Positions 1 to 5,236 of a DNA stretch of 5,257 nucleotides are shown in pieces. The DNA is from JAXIHJ01 sp034189755 (GTDB lineage: Bacteria > Planctomycetota > Phycisphaerae > SM23-33): NCBI GenBank assembly GCA_034189755.1, contig JAXIHJ010000140.1, forward strand, positions 1 through 5,257, read 5' to 3'. Under the pieces are notes generated by a model. It worked only from the letters and a program-made list of their open reading frames with translations, had not been told where the DNA came from and ran no database searches. The position numbers and the translations under genes are program-made. Position 1 is the first letter of the stretch. Each line of letters starts with the position of its first letter.

Positions 1-210
1 AAATGGATCGAGACCGGCGAGCTGGGCGGCAAAGGCTCCGACAATCACAAGGCCACCGTCGTAGGCGACACCGTGGGCGACCCGTTCAAAGATACCTCCG
101 GGCCTAGTCTCAATATCCTCATTAAGCTGATGAGCATGGTCTCGATCGTCTTCGCCGGCCTGGTCGTCAAATACGCCCCGCAGATTTCCTCGCTGCTGGG
201 GCTGGAGTGA
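1..210 (+). CDS. hppA: Membrane-bound ion-pumping pyrophosphatase, C-terminal fragment
   Basis: The last 69 codons of a gene whose start lies before the window, read in frame 1 to a TGA at 208-210. The family hydrolyses pyrophosphate in the cytoplasm and pumps H+ or Na+ across the membrane as a homodimer of about 16 helices per subunit. The visible part contains the family's most conserved C-terminal signature, GDTVGDPFKDTSGPSLN at local residues 22-38. Local D23, D27, K30 and D31 correspond to the Asp/Lys residues that bind Mg-pyrophosphate in the plant enzyme. A hydrophobic last helix follows (about local 39-56), then a short tail ending GLE. The residues that decide K+ dependence and the transported ion lie upstream of the window and cannot be read. 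The 3' end looks intact. Identity is very secure; only the subtype is unknown. Confidence 0.95.
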   Translation, partial: KWIETGELGGKGSDNHKATVVGDTVGDPFKDTSGPSLNILIKLMSMVSIVFAGLVVKYAPQISSLLGLE

Positions 211-261
211 GGTAAGTTTGGGAAAATGATTGCACGCTCACTGCAAAAATTCCAAGCTCCA

Positions 262-279
262 CCTGCCTGCCGTAGGCAG
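262..279. repeat. GC-rich palindrome nested in the left arm of the inverted repeat
   Basis: CTGCCT at 263-268 pairs with AGGCAG at 274-279 around the 5-base loop GCCGT. It interrupts the AATTCCAA tract: AATTCCAAG lies just before it and AAATTCCAA just after. A related, longer palindrome sits inside argS at 2318-2344, and both copies are followed by AATTC. That suggests a family of small hairpin repeats that insert at many sites. Confidence 0.7.
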
Positions 280-317
280 AAATTCCAAATTCCAAACTTC
301 AAATTCCAAATAAATTC

Positions 318-370
318 AAAAACGACAAATTCCAATGACCCAAACGGGTGTTCGTTGTCGTTTTTCTGTT
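318..370. terminator. Possible bidirectional intrinsic terminator after hppA
   Basis: AAAAACGACAA (318-328) and TTGTCGTTTTT (355-365) form an 11-bp perfect stem. An inner hairpin ACCC-AAAC-GGGT (338-349) sits in its loop, and the T-rich CTGTTTT follows on the plus strand. This would end hppA transcription about 150 bp past its stop. The stem is A/T rich, so it is weaker than a classic GC-stem terminator. The same bases are part of the repeat, so the structure may reflect repeat architecture and not selection for termination. Confidence 0.35.
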
Positions 371-467
371 TTGGAATTTGGTCATTGGTTTCTTGGAGTT
401 TGTTTGGCGTTTGGGATTTGGAACTTGGAACTTTTACTCCTTTGTCGCGCGGACCTTTCTACAACAA

Positions 468-884
468 ATGGTTTGGGAACGGACATTGGCCAAGCGGATA
501 AGCAGAAAAGATGCGCCGCGCAAGCTGGCCGTCGAGGCCGCCCGGATAGCGCACGATAACAACTGCACCGACCTGCTGGTGCTCGACCTTCGCGGGATTT
601 CTCCGATAACGGACTACTTCGTAATCTGCACCGGCACGTCCGGCCGACAGATGCACAGCGTAGCCGCCGATGTCGCCGAATATGGCAAGTCTATCGGGCA
701 GAAGGTCTGGCAGGTCGCCGGGCTGGAAACGGGCCAGTGGATTGTGATGGACTTCGTAGACGTCGTGGTGCATATCTTCAGTGAGACGCACCGGAAATAT
801 TATGACCTGGAGCTGATCTGGGGCGAGGCCCGTAAGGTCCGCTGGCAAAGGCGGGCGGCAAAGAGGCCGAAACAGGAACGATGA
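468..884 (+). CDS. rsfS: Ribosomal silencing factor RsfS
   Basis: A 138-residue RsfS/Iojap-family (DUF143) protein. The family binds ribosomal protein uL14 on the 50S subunit and blocks joining with the 30S, lowering translation when nutrients are short. Hallmarks seen are DLLVLDLRGISPITDYFVIC (35-54), TGTSGRQ (55-61), the WIVMDFVDVVVHIF strand (91-104) and RKYYDLELIWGEA (109-121). A basic tail (KVRWQRRAAKRPKQER) ends the protein. I chose ATG 468 because the family fold begins around residue 15 and because the open frame upstream to GTG 348 only translates the AT-rich repeat into W/F-rich nonsense. No strong Shine-Dalgarno precedes 468; TTG 486 is a less likely alternative. The stop overlaps the argS start by 4 bp (ATGA), which implies co-transcription and translational coupling. 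Length is typical to slightly long for the family. Confidence 0.93.
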   Translation: MVWERTLAKRISRKDAPRKLAVEAARIAHDNNCTDLLVLDLRGISPITDYFVICTGTSGRQMHSVAADVAEYGKSIGQKVWQVAGLETGQWIVMDFVDVVVHIFSETHRKYYDLELIWGEARKVRWQRRAAKRPKQER

Positions 885-2659
885 ACCTTCGAGATGAGTT
901 GGAGAGGCGCCTTAGCCGGGCACTAGCCGACGCCGGCGCACCGGCCGGCTCGCCTGCGCTGGTCGCACCGGCAGGCAGGCCGGAATTCGGCGACTACCAG
1001 GCCAACGGCGTAATGGCCGCCGCCAAGCAACTCAAAGTCAACCCGCGGGAATTCGCCGAAAAAGTTAAAGCGGCTGCTAAACTCGATGACATTGTCGAGA
1101 AGGTCGAAGTCGCCGGGCCGGGCTTTCTAAACGTTCGCCTCAAGGATGAGTTCATCACCGGCCGGCTTGCCGAAGTCTGCGCCGACGAGCAGCTGGGCGT
1201 CGAGCCGTCCGAAAAACAGACGGTCGTCGTGGACTATTCCGGCCCGAACCTGGCCAAGGAAATGCACGTCGGCCACCTTCGCAGCACGATTATCGGCGAT
1301 GCGCTGACCCGCGTGCTGGAGTTCCTCGGCCAAAACGTCATCCGCCAGAACCACGTCGGCGACTGGGGCACACAGTTCGGAATGCTGATTGCGTATCTGG
1401 AGCGGCTGGCAATCCGGGAAGAAGAGCCGTCGGTGCTGGCTGACCTCGAGGAGTTCTACCGTGCGGCGAAACACTTGTTTGATACGGATGCCGACTTCGC
1501 AGACCGGTCACGGGCATGTGTTGTCGAGCTTCAATCCGGGGAGCAGGGCAGTCGAAGCCAGTGGGAGTACTTCCTGGATCAGTCGTTGCAACATTGCGAG
1601 TTTGTTTACAAAAGCCTTGGCGTTCGTCTGACCAGAGACGACGTTCGCGGCGAGAGCGCATATAACGATGATTTGCCGAGCGTCGTTGAAGACTTGAAGA
1701 AGGCCAAACTGCTGACGGAATCCCAGGGCGCGCAGTGCGTCTTTCTGGATGAGTTCAAGGACAAGGACGGCAACGTTCTGCCTGTAATTGTCCGGAAATC
1801 CGACGGCGGGTATCTCTATGCTACTACAGACCTTGCGGCGATACGCCACCGCGTTGGCGAGCTGAAGGCCGACCGGGTTTTGTACGTTACCGATTCTCGC
1901 CAGGCGCTGCACTTTCGGCAGGTATTCGCCGTGGCGCAGGCGGCGGGCTTCGCGCCGGAGAGCGTCTCGCTGGAACACGTCGCATTCGGCATGATGCTGG
2001 GCGCCGGCCGTACGCCCTTCAAGACGCGCGAAGGCGGAACGGTCAAGCTGACGGACCTTCTCGACGAGGCCGAGAAGCGCGCCGAGGATCTGGTCCGCCT
2101 GAAGAACCCGGAGCTGGCGGCCGATGAGAGCAGATTGAAAAAAGTCGCACACGCCGTCGGCATCGGCGCGGTCAAGTACGCCGACCTTTGCCAGAACCGC
2201 GCGAGCGATTACGTCTTCTCGTGGGACAAGATGCTCTCTCTGGACGGCAACACCGCGCCGTACATGCAGTACGCATACGCCCGCATCAGGAGTATCTTTC
2301 GCAAAGAGGAGTCCACGCCTGCCTACCTGCCGGAGGCAGGCAGGAATTCAAAAGAGACTAGCCGCGACCGGAAGGGAGCGGGCATTATCATCACACATCC
2401 CGCCGAGCGGCTTCTGGCGGTGAAACTTTTGCAATTCCCCGAAACGGTCCGGACCGTCGCCGACGAATGCCTGCCGAACGTTTTGTGCGGCTACCTGTAC
2501 GACCTGGCCGGTGCGTTCATGGGCTTCTACGAAAACTGTCCGGTCCTGAAGGCCGACGCCGCCACCCGCGCCGGCAGGCTGGCCCTCTGCGAACTGACCG
2601 CCCGGACGATTTCGAAAGGCCTGGGGCTGCTTGGCATCGAAACGCCGGAACAGATGTAG
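881..2659 (+). CDS. argS: Arginyl-tRNA synthetase
   Basis: A complete class I arginyl-tRNA synthetase of 592 residues. It is cytoplasmic and attaches arginine to tRNA-Arg using ATP. The N-terminal tRNA-recognition domain spans about 1-90, including PEFGDYQANGVMA (34-46). The Rossmann catalytic core carries VDYSGPNLAKEMHVGHLRST (117-136), whose HVGH (129-132) is the HIGH motif. It continues with HVGDWGTQFG (158-167) and GGYLYATTDLAA (309-320). FKTREGGTVKLTDLLDEA (380-397) stands where other class I enzymes have KMSKS; this degenerate form is normal for many ArgS. The DALR anticodon-binding domain runs from about 464 to the end, GLLGIETPEQM. AGGA at 874-877, inside rsfS, lies only 3 nt before ATG 881, so initiation probably relies on coupling to rsfS. 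Oddity: residues about 480-501 form an extra loop encoded by two small repeats (2318-2344 and 2362-2381). The flanking family sequence (YAYARIRSIFRK before, HPAERLLAVKLLQFPET after) is intact, so the enzyme should be active. Confidence 0.97.
   Translation: MNLRDELERRLSRALADAGAPAGSPALVAPAGRPEFGDYQANGVMAAAKQLKVNPREFAEKVKAAAKLDDIVEKVEVAGPGFLNVRLKDEFITGRLAEVCADEQLGVEPSEKQTVVVDYSGPNLAKEMHVGHLRSTIIGDALTRVLEFLGQNVIRQNHVGDWGTQFGMLIAYLERLAIREEEPSVLADLEEFYRAAKHLFDTDADFADRSRACVVELQSGEQGSRSQWEYFLDQSLQHCEFVYKSLGVRLTRDDVRGESAYNDDLPSVVEDLKKAKLLTESQGAQCVFLDEFKDKDGNVLPVIVRKSDGGYLYATTDLAAIRHRVGELKADRVLYVTDSRQALHFRQVFAVAQAAGFAPESVSLEHVAFGMMLGAGRTPFKTREGGTVKLTDLLDEAEKRAEDLVRLKNPELAADESRLKKVAHAVGIGAVKYADLCQNRASDYVFSWDKMLSLDGNTAPYMQYAYARIRSIFRKEESTPAYLPEAGRNSKETSRDRKGAGIIITHPAERLLAVKLLQFPETVRTVADECLPNVLCGYLYDLAGAFMGFYENCPVLKADAATRAGRLALCELTARTISKGLGLLGIETPEQM
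2318..2344. repeat. Palindromic small repeat translated within argS
   Basis: CCTGCC at 2326-2331 pairs with GGCAGG at 2335-2340 around a GGA loop, and outer CCTG (2318-2321) pairs with CAGG (2341-2344) with CCTA bulged. It is 27 bp, exactly nine codons, encoding PAYLPEAGR (ArgS residues 480-488). It resembles the intergenic palindrome at 262-279, and both copies are followed by AATTC. It sits at a length-variable linker of the ArgS anticodon-binding domain. Confidence 0.7.
2362..2381. repeat. Second small hairpin repeat translated within argS
   Basis: The 20 bases fold as CCGC-GA-CC-GGAA-GG-GA-GCGG. A 4-bp stem and a 2-bp stem are separated by facing GA/GA (tandem sheared G-A pairs are possible), and the loop GGAA fits the GNRA tetraloop rule. 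In the ArgS frame it contributes SRDRKGAG (about 494-501). On the opposite strand it reads PLPSGRG, close to the PLPYGRGS peptide that I recall as a common translated repeat in Planctomycetota and similar genomes. Family membership is from memory; the fold is read directly. Confidence 0.6.
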
Positions 2660-2663
2660 GAAC

Positions 2664-2720
2664 CCGGCTTGTCCGCTGTAGCCATAGCTATGGAGCATAA
2701 GCAACTCGGTTGGAGGCCGG
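2664..2720. repeat. Palindrome-centred element between argS and the YbjQ-family gene
   Basis: This lies in the 97-bp gap between the convergent genes. It is bounded by CCGGC (2664-2668) and GCCGG (2716-2720). It contains the perfect 12-bp palindrome CCATAGCTATGG (2682-2693), and also CTCGGTTGGAG (2705-2715), which could make a weak hairpin. The rest of the gap (2721-2756) is AT rich with an A-run. The phrase GTCCGCTGTAGCCATAGC resembles intergenic repeats that I recall from uncultivated bacterial genomes. No T-run follows on the plus strand, so it is not a standard terminator for argS. Confidence 0.4.
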
Positions 2721-2726
2721 AGTCTG

Positions 2727-2758
2727 AAAAAACGCGGTTTCTAAATAACGTCGCTTTT
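2727..2758 (-). terminator. Weak candidate terminator of the YbjQ-family gene
   Basis: On the minus strand, AAAAGCG starts within the TAA stop codon and can pair with CGC(G)TTTT, with one bulged G and a 15-base loop. A run of six T follows (A-run at 2727-2732 on the plus strand). The stem has only three G-C pairs, so this is a low-confidence call resting mainly on the T-run and its position. Confidence 0.25.
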
Positions 2759-3314
2759 ATTTGCCAAGCTTGACGGCTGTTCCGTAGGCTAAAAGTTCAG
2801 CCGCACTACCGACAACACTGGTAGTCATATATCGAAGATTGATTATTGCATCAGCGCCCACCTCTTTGGCCTTGGCGATCATTCTGTTAGTGGCTACTTT
2901 GCGGGCTCTACCCATCATTTCCGTATATTCGGTCAGTTCACCGCCGAGAATCAATCTGGCCACGGCGGACAGGTCTTTTCCAAGCCATATGGCGAATATA
3001 GTGTGGCCCTGGACCAGCCCCAGAATCTCTGTGATGTCCCGGCCGGGTACCTCCGTGGAATTCAGAAGTAAAATACGGTCTTGGGACTCATCAACGACAA
3101 GCTCCTCTTGCAACGGCTTTTTTTTCCTTTGTTCGAGAGCCAGTGTCAGCAGGACCAGCAGGATTCCGCCAAGGAGGCAGAAAACGGCTATCCTGAGCCA
3201 CCATGGCACGACAGGATCGTCGGCGACCATCACATACCAGGGTATTCCGGCGAATATCGCGGTGAAAAGTCCGAGCACGAAGGTCAGCGAGCCGATATGT
3301 CTGAATATTTTCAT
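2757..3314 (-). CDS. Membrane-anchored YbjQ/UPF0145-family protein
   Basis: A 185-residue protein with two parts. Residues 8-29 and 40-61 are hydrophobic and likely span the membrane, joined by a short loop (VADDPVVPWW) and followed by the basic QRKKK (62-66), which favours a cytoplasmic C-terminal domain. Residues about 81-183 match the YbjQ (UPF0145, PF01906) fold: LLLNSTEVPGRDITEILGLV, GGELTEYTEMMGRARKVA, RMIAKAKEVGADAIINLRY and a final AYGTAVKL strand. The family is small, forms oligomeric rings, and is sometimes labelled heavy-metal binding, but its role is not established; no Cys/His metal site is visible in the domain here. Typical members are about 100-110 residues without membrane segments, so the N-terminal anchor is an extension. 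Start ATG 3314 is supported by a good upstream AGGGA. It lies 167 bp downstream of the DUF4139 gene on the same strand. Confidence 0.88.
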   Translation of the reverse strand: MKIFRHIGSLTFVLGLFTAIFAGIPWYVMVADDPVVPWWLRIAVFCLLGGILLVLLTLALEQRKKKPLQEELVVDESQDRILLLNSTEVPGRDITEILGLVQGHTIFAIWLGKDLSAVARLILGGELTEYTEMMGRARKVATNRMIAKAKEVGADAIINLRYMTTSVVGSAAELLAYGTAVKLGK

Positions 3315-3319
3315 GGCTT

Positions 3320-3326
3320 TCCCTTT
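3320..3326 (-). promoter_or_regulatory. Ribosome binding site of the YbjQ-family gene
   Basis: On the minus strand AAAGGGA lies 5 nt before the ATG whose first base is 3314. It fixes the start just before the first hydrophobic segment. Confidence 0.6.
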
Positions 3327-3368
3327 CTGTCAGACATTTTCGAATAGCTTCGGTTGCTGATTATGAAT

Positions 3369-3450
3369 TACTCAGGCCATCGAAATGCCGTAACGGATGT
3401 AGTATAGCCGGAAACCGGTGGTCCCGTATATTCACTAATACTCAAGCCAT
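3369..3450. repeat. Pair of 12-bp direct repeats between the two minus-strand genes
   Basis: TACTCAGGCCAT at 3369-3380 and TACTCAAGCCAT at 3439-3450 differ at one base and have starts 70 bp apart. They lie in the 167-bp gap 3315-3481, which holds no gene. The second copy runs into the palindrome GCCATGGC (3446-3453). Between the copies, a minus-strand TATACT (3401-3406) could be a -10 box for the YbjQ-family gene, but I see no convincing -35. The repeats could be operator sites or a footprint of insertion and loss. No terminator with a T-run is evident for the upstream DUF4139 gene. Confidence 0.35.
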
Positions 3451-3481
3451 GGCCAGGCTGCGGCTCCCGAAAAGGCCGTGC

Positions 3482-5212
3482 CTATCTCCAGAAGTAGTGC
3501 CAGGCATAAGACAGCTCGGCCTTTTTGCCCGGATCAAGCCTGACTTTCCAACTAATCTTGCCCACGCCGTTGAAGCGATACCACCAGTGAGGCCAATTGT
3601 ACCAGCCCCACCACGCCGGCCGGTCGCTGGACAGGAAGGATGGGTCTTCCAGCACGTTTACCATGTCGATTTGGCCATCCTGGCCGGCCTCGTCCACATG
3701 GCCCAGCACGTAGCGGCTCACCTCCAGCTCGACCGGTTCGTCGCGGTGGTTGGTGATGGTCAGCTTGCCTGTCAGGTCGACGCGGCCATAGGTGTGATTG
3801 TTCCACCCCACGGCCTCCGGGTTGCGGCCGGTTTCCTTGTCCTGCTTGTCCACCTTAACGTCCACCGCCTGCGTGATTGGCAGATCAACCTCGCTGCCGA
3901 TCGGGGTGTATTTCATCAGGCCCTGGCCGAGCACCTGGCCGTCGCGGATGATAAGGGCCGGTGCGGTGGTCAGCGGTGCCTCGGATGAGTTTTTCAGGCG
4001 AAGCTGGTGCAGAACCGGCGAGCGTGCAGTCAGGCTGGCCAGTTGCGCCAACTGATTGGAATTAAAATGTCGCCAGACCTCAGGCGGCGGTGTGATGGGG
4101 ATGTCCAGCGTATAGACGTCGCGGTACTCGAGTTGGAACGTCTGCACGGGCAGGACCATTCGTTGACCCTTCCGGAGCGTAACGTGCTCGACGGTGAAGA
4201 CGAACAAATCCTCCTGCCCCCGGCTGCCGGTTACCTCCGGCTGTTCCGGGGCTCTGGGCCTTCGGTCGAATGAAGCGCCCATGGTCATCCTCTGACTTGC
4301 TATGGCGTTACTGAGGTCGAATTGCTCCCGGCCCCGGCGGCGGCCCTGCCGGCGGGCGACTTCAGCGGCGACCTGCTGGAGTGCGATAGGATCGGTCATG
4401 TCCTTGAAGGCGAACGTAGGAACGCCGATTACGAGCTGGACCGTCGCATCCTCTAAATCGGCCAGGTCGTTGACGAGCGTGGCCTGGAGTTTCAAAACGG
4501 CCTTGCCCCGGCCGTCTATGTCCACCTTGTAGGATGGGATCCACCGCAGGCCCTTCTGTAGGTACATCATGCTTACGTCGGCGTGCTCGGCGTGGTCTTT
4601 GGGCCAGTCGAGGTTGAGCGTGAGGCGATTGCGAAATTCAGCGTGGCTGCGAACGGTTGTGTATTCATCGAGGAAGGTTATGTTCGTAATGGCCGACAGC
4701 GGCATGGCCTTGACGCCTTCGGTTGTCTCCAGCAGCACGATCTTGCCTTCCTGCGGCAGTTTCTCGCCGCCGGCGGGGTCCGCGGCTTGCAGCTCCTCGC
4801 TGCTGCGGGCCGGCACGCCGACAATGGTGCACTGGTAATGCAAATGGTTGTGTTTGGTAACGATTACCTTGGCCCCGACGTTCGCCTTGAGAAGTTCCAT
4901 CATGTCCATCACGGTCTGCTCGACCATCACCTTGCGGCGGCTGGCTACGACCGATCGCAGCGGGGCGTCCTTCCGGTTGCAGACGACCCAGAAGGTTCCC
5001 AGCACAGGGTTTGGAAGGCGGTCGAGGACTACGCAGCCTTCGGCGTCAGTGGGCATCTGCCCCTGATGCACTACGAACGCGTGGCCGTCCTTGAACACCG
5101 CGACAGACCTGATGGGCATCTTTTCCAGGGCGCCGGTGTGCTCGGCGTACGATGCAGCGGTGAACGGCAAGATGCAAAAGATGACGATGAGTGCTTTGGA
5201 TGCTGTCTTCAT
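3482..5212 (-). CDS. Secreted DUF4139-type (mucoidy-inhibitor-like) protein
   Basis: A 576-residue exported protein. It begins with a Sec signal peptide: K3 and K6, a hydrophobic core of about 7-20, and probable cleavage after SYA (21-23). The N-terminal part, IRSVAVFKDGHAFVVHQGQM (34-53) through CVVLDRLP, resembles the DUF4140-like beta domain that opens this family. DUF4139 signals follow: YLQKGLRWIPSYKVDI (217-232), ATLVNDLADLEDATVQLVIG (244-263), LFVFTVEHVTLRKGQRMVLP (336-355) and the closing beta segment GKLTITNHRDEPVELEVSR (482-500) to GKISWKVRLDPGKKAELSYA (551-570). A polar, arginine-rich stretch (about 285-333) is probably disordered. Unusual is an aromatic cluster, WWGWYNWPHWW (534-544). 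Some relatives are annotated as mucoidy inhibitor A, but the biochemical function is unknown; a periplasmic or cell-surface role is inference. Start ATG 5212 is supported by AAAGGGG 6 nt upstream. Confidence 0.85.
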   Translation of the reverse strand: MKTASKALIVIFCILPFTAASYAEHTGALEKMPIRSVAVFKDGHAFVVHQGQMPTDAEGCVVLDRLPNPVLGTFWVVCNRKDAPLRSVVASRRKVMVEQTVMDMMELLKANVGAKVIVTKHNHLHYQCTIVGVPARSSEELQAADPAGGEKLPQEGKIVLLETTEGVKAMPLSAITNITFLDEYTTVRSHAEFRNRLTLNLDWPKDHAEHADVSMMYLQKGLRWIPSYKVDIDGRGKAVLKLQATLVNDLADLEDATVQLVIGVPTFAFKDMTDPIALQQVAAEVARRQGRRRGREQFDLSNAIASQRMTMGASFDRRPRAPEQPEVTGSRGQEDLFVFTVEHVTLRKGQRMVLPVQTFQLEYRDVYTLDIPITPPPEVWRHFNSNQLAQLASLTARSPVLHQLRLKNSSEAPLTTAPALIIRDGQVLGQGLMKYTPIGSEVDLPITQAVDVKVDKQDKETGRNPEAVGWNNHTYGRVDLTGKLTITNHRDEPVELEVSRYVLGHVDEAGQDGQIDMVNVLEDPSFLSSDRPAWWGWYNWPHWWYRFNGVGKISWKVRLDPGKKAELSYAWHYFWR

Positions 5213-5218
5213 AACAGG

Positions 5219-5236
5219 CCCCTTTCCGTTGCGGAA
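5219..5236 (-). promoter_or_regulatory. Ribosome binding site of the DUF4139 gene, next to a small hairpin
   Basis: On the minus strand AAAGGGG (5219-5225) lies 6 nt before the ATG. A 5-bp hairpin, TTCCG-CAA-CGGAA on that strand (5224-5236), overlaps the A's of the site and could modestly affect access. The promoter lies at or beyond the window edge. Confidence 0.5.

Larger units (their letters stand above)
245..435. repeat. AT-rich imperfect inverted repeat, dispersed-repeat type
   Basis: This element fills most of the 257-bp gap between hppA and rsfS. The left half (245-340) repeats AATTCCAA five times, at 248, 281, 288, 302 and 328. The right half (355-435) is the complementary style (TTGGAATT at 371, then TTTGG and TTGGAAC variants). 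The outer ends match as inverted copies: AAAATTCCAAG at 246-256 against CTTGGAACTTTT at 424-435. Inside are two perfect inverted pairs, 318-328 with 355-365 (11 bp) and 332-340 with 380-388 (9 bp). Its low GC content contrasts sharply with the flanking genes. The remaining 211-244 and 436-467 are unique-looking. I recall similar AATTCCAA/TTTGGAAT blocks in intergenic regions of Planctomycetota and related uncultivated bacteria; that is memory, not a search. Confidence 0.8.

Noticed and set aside
45..335. Minus-strand open frame across the hppA end and the repeat
   Set aside because: It reads antisense to the conserved hppA C-terminus and translates repeat DNA into W/F-rich nonsense (WNLKFGIWNF).
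411..438. Possible promoter TTGGGA / TTTACT (16-bp spacing) upstream of rsfS
   Set aside because: The boxes are weak and fall in low-complexity T/G repeat sequence where such matches arise easily.
211..467. CRISPR array or tandem repeat in the AATTCCAA region
   Set aside because: The units are short, irregularly spaced and arranged as inverted halves, with no uniform spacers and no cas genes.
970..988. GGCAGGCAGG followed by CCGGAATTC in early argS, resembling the palindromic repeat
   Set aside because: It encodes PAGRPEFGDYQ, part of the normal ArgS N-terminal motif, and lacks the opposite hairpin arm, so the likeness is probably chance.
1508..2152. Long open frame on the minus strand opposite argS (214 codons)
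   Set aside because: It lies wholly within the strongly supported argS gene, its translation shows no recognisable family, and long antisense frames are expected in GC-rich coding DNA.
2839..3360. Plus-strand open frame of 173 codons opposite the YbjQ-family gene
   Set aside because: The minus-strand reading has a clear YbjQ domain and a good ribosome binding site; the plus-strand reading is serine-rich shadow sequence.
3449..3988. Plus-strand open frame of 179 codons opposite the DUF4139 gene
   Set aside because: It is the antisense shadow of a gene with a signal peptide and family motifs; no recognised domain and no good ribosome binding site.
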